From Stigmatella ashevillena (GTDB lineage: Bacteria; Myxococcota; Myxococcia; Myxococcales; Myxococcaceae), in the NCBI RefSeq assembly GCF_028368975.1, contig NZ_JAQNDM010000002.1, positions 6,256,425 to 6,320,424 on the forward strand: a stretch of DNA of 64,000 nucleotides, in the 5' to 3' direction. This document shows, piece after piece, positions 54,394 through 62,643 of this stretch (position 1 is the first letter of the stretch; every line of letters starts with the position of its first letter). Position numbers and translations under genes: made by a program. The notes under the pieces are model-generated. The model was not told the DNA's origin, made no database searches, and was given only the letters and a program-made list of their open reading frames with translations.

Positions 54394-56199
54394 CTAACTG
54401 CCCTTCCACAGGCCGTGGCGGCGGGCCCTGCGTCCCAACGTCACCGGATCCATGCCCAGCGCCACTGCCGCGCGCCGCAGCACGCCGCCGCTCTGCTCCA
54501 ATGCCTCGCGGATGAGGTCGCGCTCCAACTGTTCCATCCGGGTCCGCAGCGAACCGCCCGGGGCCGTGTTGCCTGAGCGCAGGCCCGCCAGCATCACCGG
54601 CGGGAGCAGGCTCCGGTTCACCATCTCTCCGGGCTTGGACAGGAGCACCGCCCGCTCCATCACGTTGCGCAGCTCGCGCGCGTTGCCGGGCCATGGGTAG
54701 GCCAACAAGGCCTCCTCCACTTCGGGCGTCACCCCGCTCGCCGAGCGCTTCAGCGCCTGATTGAAGAGCTCCAGGAAGTGCCGCGCCAGCGAGAGGGTGT
54801 CCTCGGGGCGCTCGCGCAGGGGGGGAATGTCGATGGTGAAGCTGTTGAGCCGGTAGAACAGGTCCGCCCGGAATCGCCCGGCGCGCACCTCCTGGGCCAG
54901 GTCTCGGTTGCTCGCCGCCACCACGCGCACATCCACGTGGCGCACCTGGGTGCCTCCCACGGGGCGCACATCTCCGCCCTCCAGCACGCGCAGGAGCTTG
55001 GCCTGGAGGTTGGGGGTGGTGTTCTCGATTTCATCCAGGAAGATGGTGCCGCCGTCCGCCAGCACGAAGAGGCCTGGGTGGTCGGCCACCGCGCCGGTGA
55101 AGGCGCCTTTCACGTGGCCGAACAGCTCACTCTCCAGGAGCGTCTCGGTGAGCGCGCCGCAGTCCTGCACCACCAGGGGCACGTTCCCACGGCCACTCAG
55201 CTTGTGGATGATGCGCGCCAGCACCTCCTTGCCCGTGCCCGTCTCCCCTTGCAGCAGCACCGCCACCCGGTGCGGGGCCGCCACGCGCACCATCTCCATC
55301 ACTCGCTTCATCGGAGGGCTGGAAAAGCCGCGCCCATCGCTGCCCACTGGGGTGGGTGTGCCCGCGGTGCCCTCCAGGAGCGCTCGCTCGCGCAGCAGGT
55401 TGCGCTCCAGCTCGAGCGCCAGGCGCCGTTGCTCTGTGCGCACGCCGTGCTCGCGCCCCGCGTCCAGCACCGCATGCCGGATGGCTTCCGGCTCGGGCGA
55501 AGGGCCCAGGGCCCGGAAGATGCCCCCGGCGTTGAACAGCTCCACCAGCCGCTCGGCCGGGGCGGGCGCGCAGTAGACGATGCGGGCCGCCATGTCGCTG
55601 GGAGGTGCCGCTCCGGTGAGGTCCACCTCCTCCATGCGGCGGGCGGCCAACTGCTCCACCAGCGCCAGGGCCTGCACCTCGTCCGTCCCGGCCACCAACA
55701 GGACCGCCACGTCTCCCCGGTTCAGCAAGGCCTGCACTTCCGTCGAAGAGGTCGCATGGCCCAGCCGTGCGTGCCCCTCGATCGCCAGGCGGATGAGCCG
55801 CGCCTGGGACTCCGTCGCGTAGGCCACCGCCACCTGGAGGGCGCTCTCCTGGAGGTAGCGCACGAGCGTGACCCGGTTCGACCCTTCGAACGACCGGAAG
55901 ATCACCCCCATCGCCATCACGGTGCCGCCGTTGGCCACCGCCGTGTCATGCCGCCAGCGCACCTCGCCCTGGACTCGGATGCGCGCGTGCGAGTCCGGCA
56001 GCGAGAAGGCCAGCTCGAAAATCTGCCCCTCCCGAGGCCCCGCGTCGGTTCCCTCGAGCGAGGTGGCCACCAGGCCAATCCCCGTTTCGCTGATGTTGAC
56101 GGACCAGCACCCGTGCAGCGCTGGCTGGGTCATCACCTGCACGTACAGGGGCTTGCGGGGGCTGCGGTCCTTGAACGGCCTGGAACGGGGGGGCTTCAT
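54394..56199 (-). CDS. PilZ-AAA+ sigma-54-dependent transcriptional activator
   Basis: 601 residues from the ATG at 56199. Residues ~7-110 form a PilZ domain (RSPRK and NISETG, the two c-di-GMP contacts). Residues ~125-255 resemble a receiver domain but lack the phospho-acceptor Asp (DVAVLLVAG). The AAA+ domain has Walker A GETGTGKE (318-325), the sigma-54 contact loop GAFTGA (365-370) and Walker B GTIFLDE (384-390). A Fis-type helix-turn-helix ends the protein. I infer that it opens sigma-54 promoters in response to cyclic-di-GMP. It is divergent from a DUF2378 gene with a -24/-12-like promoter. Confidence 0.93.
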   Translation of the reverse strand: MKPPRSRPFKDRSPRKPLYVQVMTQPALHGCWSVNISETGIGLVATSLEGTDAGPREGQIFELAFSLPDSHARIRVQGEVRWRHDTAVANGGTVMAMGVIFRSFEGSNRVTLVRYLQESALQVAVAYATESQARLIRLAIEGHARLGHATSSTEVQALLNRGDVAVLLVAGTDEVQALALVEQLAARRMEEVDLTGAAPPSDMAARIVYCAPAPAERLVELFNAGGIFRALGPSPEPEAIRHAVLDAGREHGVRTEQRRLALELERNLLRERALLEGTAGTPTPVGSDGRGFSSPPMKRVMEMVRVAAPHRVAVLLQGETGTGKEVLARIIHKLSGRGNVPLVVQDCGALTETLLESELFGHVKGAFTGAVADHPGLFVLADGGTIFLDEIENTTPNLQAKLLRVLEGGDVRPVGGTQVRHVDVRVVAASNRDLAQEVRAGRFRADLFYRLNSFTIDIPPLRERPEDTLSLARHFLELFNQALKRSASGVTPEVEEALLAYPWPGNARELRNVMERAVLLSKPGEMVNRSLLPPVMLAGLRSGNTAPGGSLRTRMEQLERDLIREALEQSGGVLRRAAVALGMDPVTLGRRARRHGLWKGS

Positions 56200-56237
56200 A
56201 GGTGAATCTGCATAATTCAAAAATGAAGCATGGGCTC

Positions 56238-56260
56238 AGAACATTGAAATTTCACGTTCT
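56238..56260. promoter_or_regulatory. Dyad symmetry upstream of the sigma-54-like promoter (candidate activator site)
   Basis: AGAAC-AT-TGAAATTTCA-C-GTTCT: a perfect 10-bp palindrome flanked by matching AGAAC/GTTCT arms, 23 bp overall with one base of asymmetry. Its centre lies about 95-110 bp upstream of the candidate -24/-12 element, a usual distance for a sigma-54 activator site. It could be bound by the divergent PilZ-AAA+ regulator, and might also serve autoregulation. Assignment is by position and symmetry. Confidence 0.45.
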
Positions 56261-56342
56261 GGTGAACGCCTTGTGCTGTCGAAGCTTCAGCCTTGAATCT
56301 CCCCCATGAAGATAACACCTTGTTTTCTAAGGATTTTGAGGG

Positions 56343-56358
56343 TGGCCTGAATCCTGCT
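56343..56358 (+). promoter_or_regulatory. Candidate sigma-54 (-24/-12) promoter of the DUF2378 gene
   Basis: TGGCCTGAATCCTGCT matches the sigma-54 consensus TGGCACGNNNNTTGCW at 9 of 12 defined positions, with the essential GG and GC exactly 10 bp apart. The start of transcription would be about 56369 and the gene begins at 56425. A sigma-54 activator is encoded next door, divergently. Confidence 0.6.
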
Positions 56359-56424
56359 CTAGGGAGGCGTCGGCAGCGGTCCCCGGCTTTCTCCCAACAG
56401 GTCCTCACTTCAGGAAACTCCATC

Positions 56425-57048
56425 ATGCACGCACACCTTGAGTCTTTACGACCGGTGATGGACCTCGATGTGGAGCGCCAGCTCCGCCACCGGATGGCGA
56501 TGACCAGCCCCCTGGATACGGCACACGGGATGTTCTTCAGCGGGGTGCTGGAAGTCGTTCGTACACTCGGTGGGAGCGAGGCCGCGGACCGCTGCCAGGA
56601 AGTCTCGGAAGTGAGGCGCTTCATCGCGCCGGTTCATTACCCCGTCTTGAGTCTGCTGCGCATGATGCTCGTGGCGGTGAGAGACTTGGGGCCTCGCGCG
56701 GGAGGCGGCTCGGCGGTGCTTCGCCTCATGGGGCGCCGGGCCGCGCAGGACTTTTTGCGCTCCGCCGCGGGCAGGACGATGCTCGTGCTGTCGGAGGGCA
56801 GTGCGCGCCGGCTCCTCAACCAGCTGCCGTCCAGTTACCGCGCCGTGGTCAGCTACGGCGAGCGGCGGATGATCTGGTTCCAGGGCGAGCACAGTGGCCG
56901 CCTCGTCACGCAAGGGGACTTCATGCCAACGGCCTACACGAAGGGCCTGTTGCAGGGCGTGCTGGAAGCGGTGGAGGCCCGGAACATCTCGGTCAGCGGC
57001 AGCCCCCTGGGACTGCTCGACAGCGAATACGAGCTTGCCTGGGACTGA
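56425..57048 (+). CDS. TIGR02265/DUF2378 family protein (myxobacterial paralogue family)
   Basis: 207 residues from the ATG at 56425, with CAGGAA upstream; the frame is open further 5' without similarity. The sequence has the features of the Myxococcus paralogous family: a helical N-terminus (LDTAHGMFFSGVLEVVRTLGG), RRFIAPVHYPVLSLLRMM, AGRTMLVLSEGSARRLLNQLP, and a C-terminal FMPTAYTKGLLQGVLEAV followed by a hydrophobic sheet. No biochemical role is established for the family. A -24/-12-like promoter and the divergent PilZ-AAA+ activator suggest sigma-54 control. Confidence 0.88.
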   Translation: MHAHLESLRPVMDLDVERQLRHRMAMTSPLDTAHGMFFSGVLEVVRTLGGSEAADRCQEVSEVRRFIAPVHYPVLSLLRMMLVAVRDLGPRAGGGSAVLRLMGRRAAQDFLRSAAGRTMLVLSEGSARRLLNQLPSSYRAVVSYGERRMIWFQGEHSGRLVTQGDFMPTAYTKGLLQGVLEAVEARNISVSGSPLGLLDSEYELAWD

Positions 57049-57130
57049 TGGGAACAAAGAGAGGCCTGCAGGGTTCCATGGAACCCAGACGGGCCTGGGG
57101 TCATACCAAGAGGCGCGAGAGGAGATGCGG

Positions 57131-57331
57131 ATGAGGCTCGATGACGGGATGGTGGAGGGGACCCAGGGCGCTCAGAGGAAGCGGCCGTCCGAGGGGATTG
57201 GCGGGGGGACCTCCGTGCAACGGGATGCACCCAAGGGCGGCATGCGGGGGGGGACCTCTTCCGAGTCCGCACCCAAGGCGCGGGGCGGGGAGCACCGCAG
57301 GCTGCAGGAATTCCTGAGCGCTTTTGTCTAA
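57131..57331 (+). CDS. Small hypothetical protein, 66 residues
   Basis: A frame from the ATG at 57131, six bases after AGGAG, encodes a basic, Gly-rich, probably disordered protein with two related segments (GGGTSVQRD and GGTSSESAP) and a helical end, RRLQEFLSAFV. Third codon positions are mostly G or C, as in neighbouring genes, which favours real coding. No family recognised. It lies 82 bp after the DUF2378 gene and may share its transcript; a terminator follows at 57407. Confidence 0.45.
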   Translation: MRLDDGMVEGTQGAQRKRPSEGIGGGTSVQRDAPKGGMRGGTSSESAPKARGGEHRRLQEFLSAFV

Positions 57332-57406
57332 CGCCCGAATGACTAGGAAGTTCACTTCCTCCCGCAAATCTGTTTTCTGATGGGTTTGGCGCCTCAGTTC
57401 CCGGAC

Positions 57407-57440
57407 CCCTCTTTCGCACCCACGCGGAAAGAGGGATTTT
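57407..57440 (+). terminator. Intrinsic terminator after the DUF2378/66-residue unit
   Basis: CCCTCTTTCGC - loop - GCGGAAAGAGGG gives nine pairs plus two more across a single bulge, followed by ATTTT. It separates the DUF2378 transcript from the response-regulator/kinase operon that starts at 57477. It could also act within the leader of that operon. Confidence 0.75.
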
Positions 57441-57476
57441 CTGTCGCCTTCTGTCACGGGGGGGCGAGAGGAAGTC

Positions 57477-57932
57477 ATGGGACGCGCAAGTGCAATCACC
57501 ATCCTGATGGCGGACGATGACGCGGATGACCGGGAGCTCGCCCGGGAGGCCTTGCGGGTCAGCCAAATCCCCAGCGACTTGCGATGTGTCGAAGATGGTG
57601 AGGAGCTGTTCGAGTACCTGAACCGGCGGGGCCGCTACAGCGACCCCCAGACCGCGCCTGCTCCGGGGCTCATCCTGCTGGACTTGAACATGCCGCGCAT
57701 GGACGGCCGGGAAGTGCTGCGCACGCTCAAGAACGATCCGCTCCTGAAGCGCATCCCGGTCATCATCCTGAGCACCTCTCGCCGGGATGAGGATGTGCTG
57801 AGGAGCTATGACTTGGGAGCCAACTGCTTCATCACCAAGCCAGGCTCTTTCTCGGAACTCATCCAGTTGATGAAGGTCCTGGATGCCCACTGGGTCCAGA
57901 CCGCCGAACTTCCCCGCCCGGCCCTCTCATGA
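57477..57932 (+). CDS. Single-domain response regulator (Rcp1-like)
   Basis: 151 residues, only a receiver domain. The acidic pocket is MADDDADD, the phospho-acceptor is Asp69 in LILLDLNMPRMDG, the Thr/Ser position is in ILSTSRR and the Lys is in CFITKPGSF. GAGAGGAAG precedes the ATG. It overlaps the following hybrid kinase gene by 4 bp (ATGA). The Rcp1-like type with an extended N-terminal half commonly pairs with phytochrome or PAS kinases. I infer phosphotransfer with the adjacent kinase. Confidence 0.94.
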   Translation: MGRASAITILMADDDADDRELAREALRVSQIPSDLRCVEDGEELFEYLNRRGRYSDPQTAPAPGLILLDLNMPRMDGREVLRTLKNDPLLKRIPVIILSTSRRDEDVLRSYDLGANCFITKPGSFSELIQLMKVLDAHWVQTAELPRPALS

Positions 57933-59875
57933 CGCCGCGGGCTCCCTCTCGCGTGATGAGCGTCCTGCTGGTCGAGGACGATGAGGATGACTTCCTGCTG
58001 GTCCGGGACGCGCTGCGGGCCATGGGCTCTGGACGGGTGACGCTGGATTGGGTTCGCGAGGCGGACCCGGCGCTCTCGGCGCTGGCGGCGGGGCGCCACG
58101 ATGTGTGTCTATTGGACTACCAGCTCGGGGCGCACACGGGCCTGGAACTGCTGGAGCAGGCACGGTGCCAGGGCTGGCACACGCCCATCATCCTGTTGAC
58201 GGGCATGACAGCGGGCGGCGAGGTGGATCATCAGGCGCAGCAGGCAGGGGCCGCGGACTTCCTGGCGAAGTCCGAGCTGACGCCGGTCCTGTTGGAGCGC
58301 TCCATCCGCTATGCCATCCAGCATGCGCGGACGCTGGAGGCATTGAGGCGCTCGCAGGCCAGCTTTCGTGAGCTCATCGAGCGGCAGCCGGATGGCATCA
58401 CCGTGCTGTCGGCGGGGCGGGCCGTCTACGCGAACCCCGCCATGGCCCGGCTGGGGGGGGTGTCCCAAGAGGCGCTTCTGGGCCAGACGCTGGACGCGCT
58501 GATGGTCCAACTGCTGGGGGCCGAGGAATGGCCGAGGCTGAGGGCGTCGCTGGAGGGAGTGGACGGCCTGGTGGCGCCCCGGGAAGCGCGCCTGCTGCGC
58601 CCCTCGGGCGAGGCGATTCCCGTGGAACTGGCCCGATTGCCCGTGGTGTTCGATGGCCTGCCGTGCTCCATGTGGATTGCCCGGGACCTGACCGAGCGCA
58701 AGCTGCTCCAGTCGCGCCTCATGCTGGCCGAGCGCATGGCCTCGCTGGGGATGGTGGCGGGGACGGTGGCGCATGACATCAACAACCCGCTCTCCTACGT
58801 GCTCGCCAACCTCCATCACCTGGAAACCGATGTGCTGCCGCGCTTGCCGTTGGCGGAGGGCGAGCGGACCGAGGTGCGCACCTTGCTGGCGGACATCCGG
58901 CACGGGGCGCAGAGCTCCCGCGACATCATCCAGCAGTTGCGAGTCTTCTCGCATGGAGACAAGGAGGGGCGGCTGGAGCCCGTGGAGGTGCACCGGGTGC
59001 TCGAGTCCTCCTTGCGCATGGTGCAGCACACCCTCCGGCAGCGGGCCCGGCTGGTCCGGGAGTACACCCAGCCGCTCCTGGTGATGGCGAATGAGGGGAA
59101 GCTCGGGCAGGTGTTCATGAACCTGCTGATCAACGCGGCCGAAGCCATTCCAGAGGGGGCCGTGGAGCACCATGAGATCCGCCTCGTCACGAAGGTGCAT
59201 GCCGGGGAAGTGGTCATCGAGTTCCACGACACGGGGGCGGGCATCTCCCCAGAGCGGCGTGCGCGGGTGTTCGAGCCCTTTTTCACGCGCACCCCCAGTG
59301 GCGTGGACACGGGCCTGAGCCTGTCCGTGTGCCGGAGCATCGTGACGGGCCTGGGCGGACGCATGGAGTTGGAGAGCGAGCTGGGGCGGGGCAGCCTCTT
59401 CCGGCTCTTCTTGCCCATCACAGAGCGGCAGTCCGTGCCCACCACGCCGCCTCCGCTTCCGTTGCCCTTCAGCGCCCTGCCCCGGCGCGGGCGCATCCTC
59501 ATCGTGGATGATGACCGGATGGTGGGAGTGGCCATCCGCCGAGCGCTCCAGCGGGAGCACGAGGTGGTGGTGCTGACGGAGGCGCGCGAGGCGTTGGAGC
59601 GGCTGGCGGCTGGGGAGCCGTTCGACCTCATTCTCTGCGACATGATGATGCCGGAGATGAGCGGGATGGAACTGCACGAGGAGCTCTTCCGGGTGTCTTC
59701 TCGGGCAGCGGGAAGAATGGTGTTCTTGACGGGCGGAGCCTTTACCCCGCGGGCCCGGGAGTTCCTCGGGCGGGTGGGAAACCCCTGCATGGAGAAGCCG
59801 TTCCTGCCGGAGGAGCTTCGCCAACTCGTGCAATCGCTGCTGGCCAACTGGTCTCTCACCCCGACGAGGGCGTGA
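57929..59875 (+). CDS. Hybrid sensor histidine kinase (REC-PAS-HisKA-HATPase-REC)
   Basis: 648 residues. N-terminal receiver (~10-130, phospho-site Asp63 in CLLDYQLG), PAS domain (~145-260), HisKA with His282 in AHDINNPLSYV, HATPase_c (~380-495) with NLLINAAEA, FHDTGAGISPE and VFEPFF, and a C-terminal receiver (~510-635) with CDMMMPEMSG. The second Gly-rich box reads DTGLSLSVC instead of GxGLGL, a mild deviation. No membrane segment is seen, so it is cytoplasmic. Start overlaps the response regulator stop. Signal and output are unknown. Confidence 0.94.
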   Translation: MTPRAPSRVMSVLLVEDDEDDFLLVRDALRAMGSGRVTLDWVREADPALSALAAGRHDVCLLDYQLGAHTGLELLEQARCQGWHTPIILLTGMTAGGEVDHQAQQAGAADFLAKSELTPVLLERSIRYAIQHARTLEALRRSQASFRELIERQPDGITVLSAGRAVYANPAMARLGGVSQEALLGQTLDALMVQLLGAEEWPRLRASLEGVDGLVAPREARLLRPSGEAIPVELARLPVVFDGLPCSMWIARDLTERKLLQSRLMLAERMASLGMVAGTVAHDINNPLSYVLANLHHLETDVLPRLPLAEGERTEVRTLLADIRHGAQSSRDIIQQLRVFSHGDKEGRLEPVEVHRVLESSLRMVQHTLRQRARLVREYTQPLLVMANEGKLGQVFMNLLINAAEAIPEGAVEHHEIRLVTKVHAGEVVIEFHDTGAGISPERRARVFEPFFTRTPSGVDTGLSLSVCRSIVTGLGGRMELESELGRGSLFRLFLPITERQSVPTTPPPLPLPFSALPRRGRILIVDDDRMVGVAIRRALQREHEVVVLTEAREALERLAAGEPFDLILCDMMMPEMSGMELHEELFRVSSRAAGRMVFLTGGAFTPRAREFLGRVGNPCMEKPFLPEELRQLVQSLLANWSLTPTRA

Positions 59876-60013
59876 AAGGCCGGAAGGGCGTGAATAAATT
59901 CCGCCCGGCTTCGTCAGGAGTCCCGTGTAGGAGCTGGTGGGGATGGGCGGAAACGCCCGGTGGGAGGCGGGATGGGCCGGCGGCTCCACACTTCCCAAAG
60001 AGGCAGGCCCCTC

Positions 60014-62599
60014 ATGCGGATACAGAAGTGGTGGGCGGGCGCACTTGCCAGTGCGCTCGTGGGCTGTGTCGTAGGACCTTATCCAGACGATTGGGATTCC
60101 GGTAACGGCTCGGGAGGCTCGGAGGTTCCCAGCCCCTGGGAGCCCGATCCAGGCGCTACCGGGGTGGATTTCCAGGTCGAGTTCCTGTCCGGCCCCTCGG
60201 CGCTGGGAGTGGGCTCGCTGGTGCGTGCGCGGTTGTGCAACCGGGGCACTGTGTCTGGCACCACCCAGGTCGCCTTTGTCCTGTCGAGGGATGCCGTCAT
60301 CGACTCTCGCGACGCGTGGCTGGGCTCCAGCGAGAGCTTCCTGGTGCAACCCGGCAAATGCCAGGAGGTCAGCGCGAGCGTCAACGTGCCAGATGTCGCC
60401 GAAGGGACCTATGTGCTGGGCGCCATCGCGGATCTGGAGGACCGGGTACGCGAGTCGAACGAGAACAACAACTTCCGTTCGGGCAGCAGCATTCAGGTGA
60501 ACCGCACCGGTCCGTCCCTGCCCAGTCTCTCCTGGCGGGCGCCCAAGGCGTCGGATTCCCTGCAGGTTCCCCACCTGGTGGTGCAATCCGCGCCCGGTTC
60601 CACCATCCGTGTCTATGCCAGTCAGAACTGCACGGGCTCGGAGGTGGCGAGCGGCGAGGCCGGCTCGGGGAGCTCCTGCGAGATTCCCATCTATACCCCG
60701 GGCTACACCTCCGGGGGCTATTCGGCACGCTCTTATAATGGTGCGGGCAACGCTTCGGGGTGCGCCTCCATCCCGTCCTACGGCGGCGGTGGTGGGGGAG
60801 GTGGCTGCGGCGGAAGTGATGGAGGCAGCGGCGGGGGCGGCGGGGGTTACGGCAGCAACGGCTATGGCGATGGCGGCTCTGACGGAGGGAGTGGGAACTG
60901 TGACAACACTCCGCCGGCGCCTCCAGTCATCGTCGAAGCGACCTGGCAGTACGGGAGTACCCGTCATGAACTGCGTGTGAAGGGCACCGCCGAGCCCGGG
61001 AGCACGGTGGGTCTCTTCATCGACGTGGCCTGCACGGGGACGCCGGCCGCCACCGCCACGGTGGGCTCCAATGGGACATTCAACTTGGTGGTGCTCGTGG
61101 ATGCCTCCAGCCCTGGCTCCCTCCGCCGGGTGTTCTTCGCCGCGAAGGATGCCGCTGAGAACGTCTCGACCTGCATCGAGGGGCCGACCTATGAAACGCC
61201 CTGCGCGCCCGGTTACGGCAACTGCGATGGGAACCCGGCCAACGGCTGTGAGACCGACCTCACCTCGGACGTGAACCACTGCGGAACGTGCGGAACGACC
61301 TGTCCGGGACAGGCCACGACCGTGGGGGTCTGCATGGCCAGCCAGTGCAGCACGTCCTGTGCGCCGGGAAGGTATGACTGTGACGGGAATGCAGCCAATG
61401 GCTGCGAGTCCGACTGTGCGTGCGCCCCGACCGCGTGCACCATCGATCGTCAGGCGGAGCTGGTCATCACCTCGCTCTCCGTGGTGGAGGATCCCGTGCG
61501 GACCGCACCGGGAGGGGCCTGGCACTTCGGCACCTTGATGAAGGCGATGGCGGGAAACCAGGATCCGTCCACGCTGGTGCGCCAGTGGTTGCGCACCTGG
61601 AACTCGGCGCAGACGGTCAATGGCATGACCTTACCAGCCCGTGCGCAGATGCAGACGCTGGTGCTCGGGCCCTGGGAGCAGCGCAGCGGCGGGGCCAGCA
61701 AGCCGCTCGATTTCAACACGGCGCCGTTCCGGCTCCTGGCCATCGTCAACCGCATGGACTTGCGCGAGCCCGGTGTCCAGGCGGGCGAAGGGCGCTTCAT
61801 CTTCGGCGTGCTCGACACGCAGGGCAAGCCGCTCGAGTTCACCCTCATCCTGGAATACACGCTGCCGGGAAGCAGCCCGGAGGCCATCCTGGCCTGGGCG
61901 CGGGATTGGCACACCCTGGGACAGCTCGGCTTGGGGAGCGCCAACTACAAGGCGAAGTTGCAGCAAATCACCGATCGATTCACGTTGGCAGGGGTGATGC
62001 CCACCCGGCCCTTTGGCAGCGCAATCAGCCAGCTCCGCACGAATGAAGCCGCGCTGTCCACCCTGTGGGAGATGCGGGAGTTCTCGCTGACGGTGCAAGG
62101 CCTGAAGCCGGCTGGGATGGCGCTGACGCCGGACTTTGGCTTCAACAACTCGGCCTCTCTGGGCAACTTCATCCGCGCGAACGAGGCGGCCATCCTCGCC
62201 GAACAGTACCAGGTGCCGACGGTCTTCTCGGGGTCACCGTTCCTGGCTGCGGCCGCGCGGGTTCCGGATGAGACCTTCTTCTGGCGTGCGCCCTCCGTCA
62301 GCGTCGAGGCCCGGCACAAGTTCTCGCTGAACACGTGCAGCGGGTGCCACTCGGGCGAGACGAAGACGGACTTCACGCACATCCTCCCGCGGGCCGCGGG
62401 GCAGGCCTCGAACCTGTCTCTCTTCATGCGGGGGATCTCGGTGAAGGACCCTCTGGGCAACGTGACGCGGACCTTCAATGACATGGGCCGCCGCGCCGAG
62501 GACATGGCCGCACTGGTGTGTGGCAGTGGCACCGCCCTGAACGCCAGCCTGACGGGCGTCCCACCGGCCTCCAATCTGCCCCGGTCCCGCGTGCACTGA
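60014..62599 (+). CDS. Large myxobacterial lipoprotein with CARDB, Cys-rich and CxxCH elements
   Basis: 861 residues from the ATG at 60014, which gives the lipobox ALVGC (Cys18). Residues ~40-165 match a CARDB domain (RVRESNENNNFR). Residues ~250-300 are Gly/Ser-rich. Residues ~300-395 look Ig-like. At ~395-475 lies a double Cys-rich element (NCDGNPANGCETD, then YDCDGNAANGCESD), common in myxobacterial surface proteins. The C-terminal ~380 residues contain C775SGC778H779, a heme c-type CxxCH motif. No enzyme family is recognised. It is probably on the outer membrane surface. The stretch 59876-60013 before it holds no clear gene. Confidence 0.85.
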   Translation: MRIQKWWAGALASALVGCVVGPYPDDWDSGNGSGGSEVPSPWEPDPGATGVDFQVEFLSGPSALGVGSLVRARLCNRGTVSGTTQVAFVLSRDAVIDSRDAWLGSSESFLVQPGKCQEVSASVNVPDVAEGTYVLGAIADLEDRVRESNENNNFRSGSSIQVNRTGPSLPSLSWRAPKASDSLQVPHLVVQSAPGSTIRVYASQNCTGSEVASGEAGSGSSCEIPIYTPGYTSGGYSARSYNGAGNASGCASIPSYGGGGGGGGCGGSDGGSGGGGGGYGSNGYGDGGSDGGSGNCDNTPPAPPVIVEATWQYGSTRHELRVKGTAEPGSTVGLFIDVACTGTPAATATVGSNGTFNLVVLVDASSPGSLRRVFFAAKDAAENVSTCIEGPTYETPCAPGYGNCDGNPANGCETDLTSDVNHCGTCGTTCPGQATTVGVCMASQCSTSCAPGRYDCDGNAANGCESDCACAPTACTIDRQAELVITSLSVVEDPVRTAPGGAWHFGTLMKAMAGNQDPSTLVRQWLRTWNSAQTVNGMTLPARAQMQTLVLGPWEQRSGGASKPLDFNTAPFRLLAIVNRMDLREPGVQAGEGRFIFGVLDTQGKPLEFTLILEYTLPGSSPEAILAWARDWHTLGQLGLGSANYKAKLQQITDRFTLAGVMPTRPFGSAISQLRTNEAALSTLWEMREFSLTVQGLKPAGMALTPDFGFNNSASLGNFIRANEAAILAEQYQVPTVFSGSPFLAAAARVPDETFFWRAPSVSVEARHKFSLNTCSGCHSGETKTDFTHILPRAAGQASNLSLFMRGISVKDPLGNVTRTFNDMGRRAEDMAALVCGSGTALNASLTGVPPASNLPRSRVH

Positions 62600-62643
62600 G
62601 GCTCTGTCGCACGCGAGGAGGGTTGGGCCGGGCAGAAGAGGGC

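Noticed and set aside
59876-59920. GGGCG...CGCCC stem after the hybrid kinase gene
   Set aside because: Only five clear pairs with an 11-base loop and no T run.
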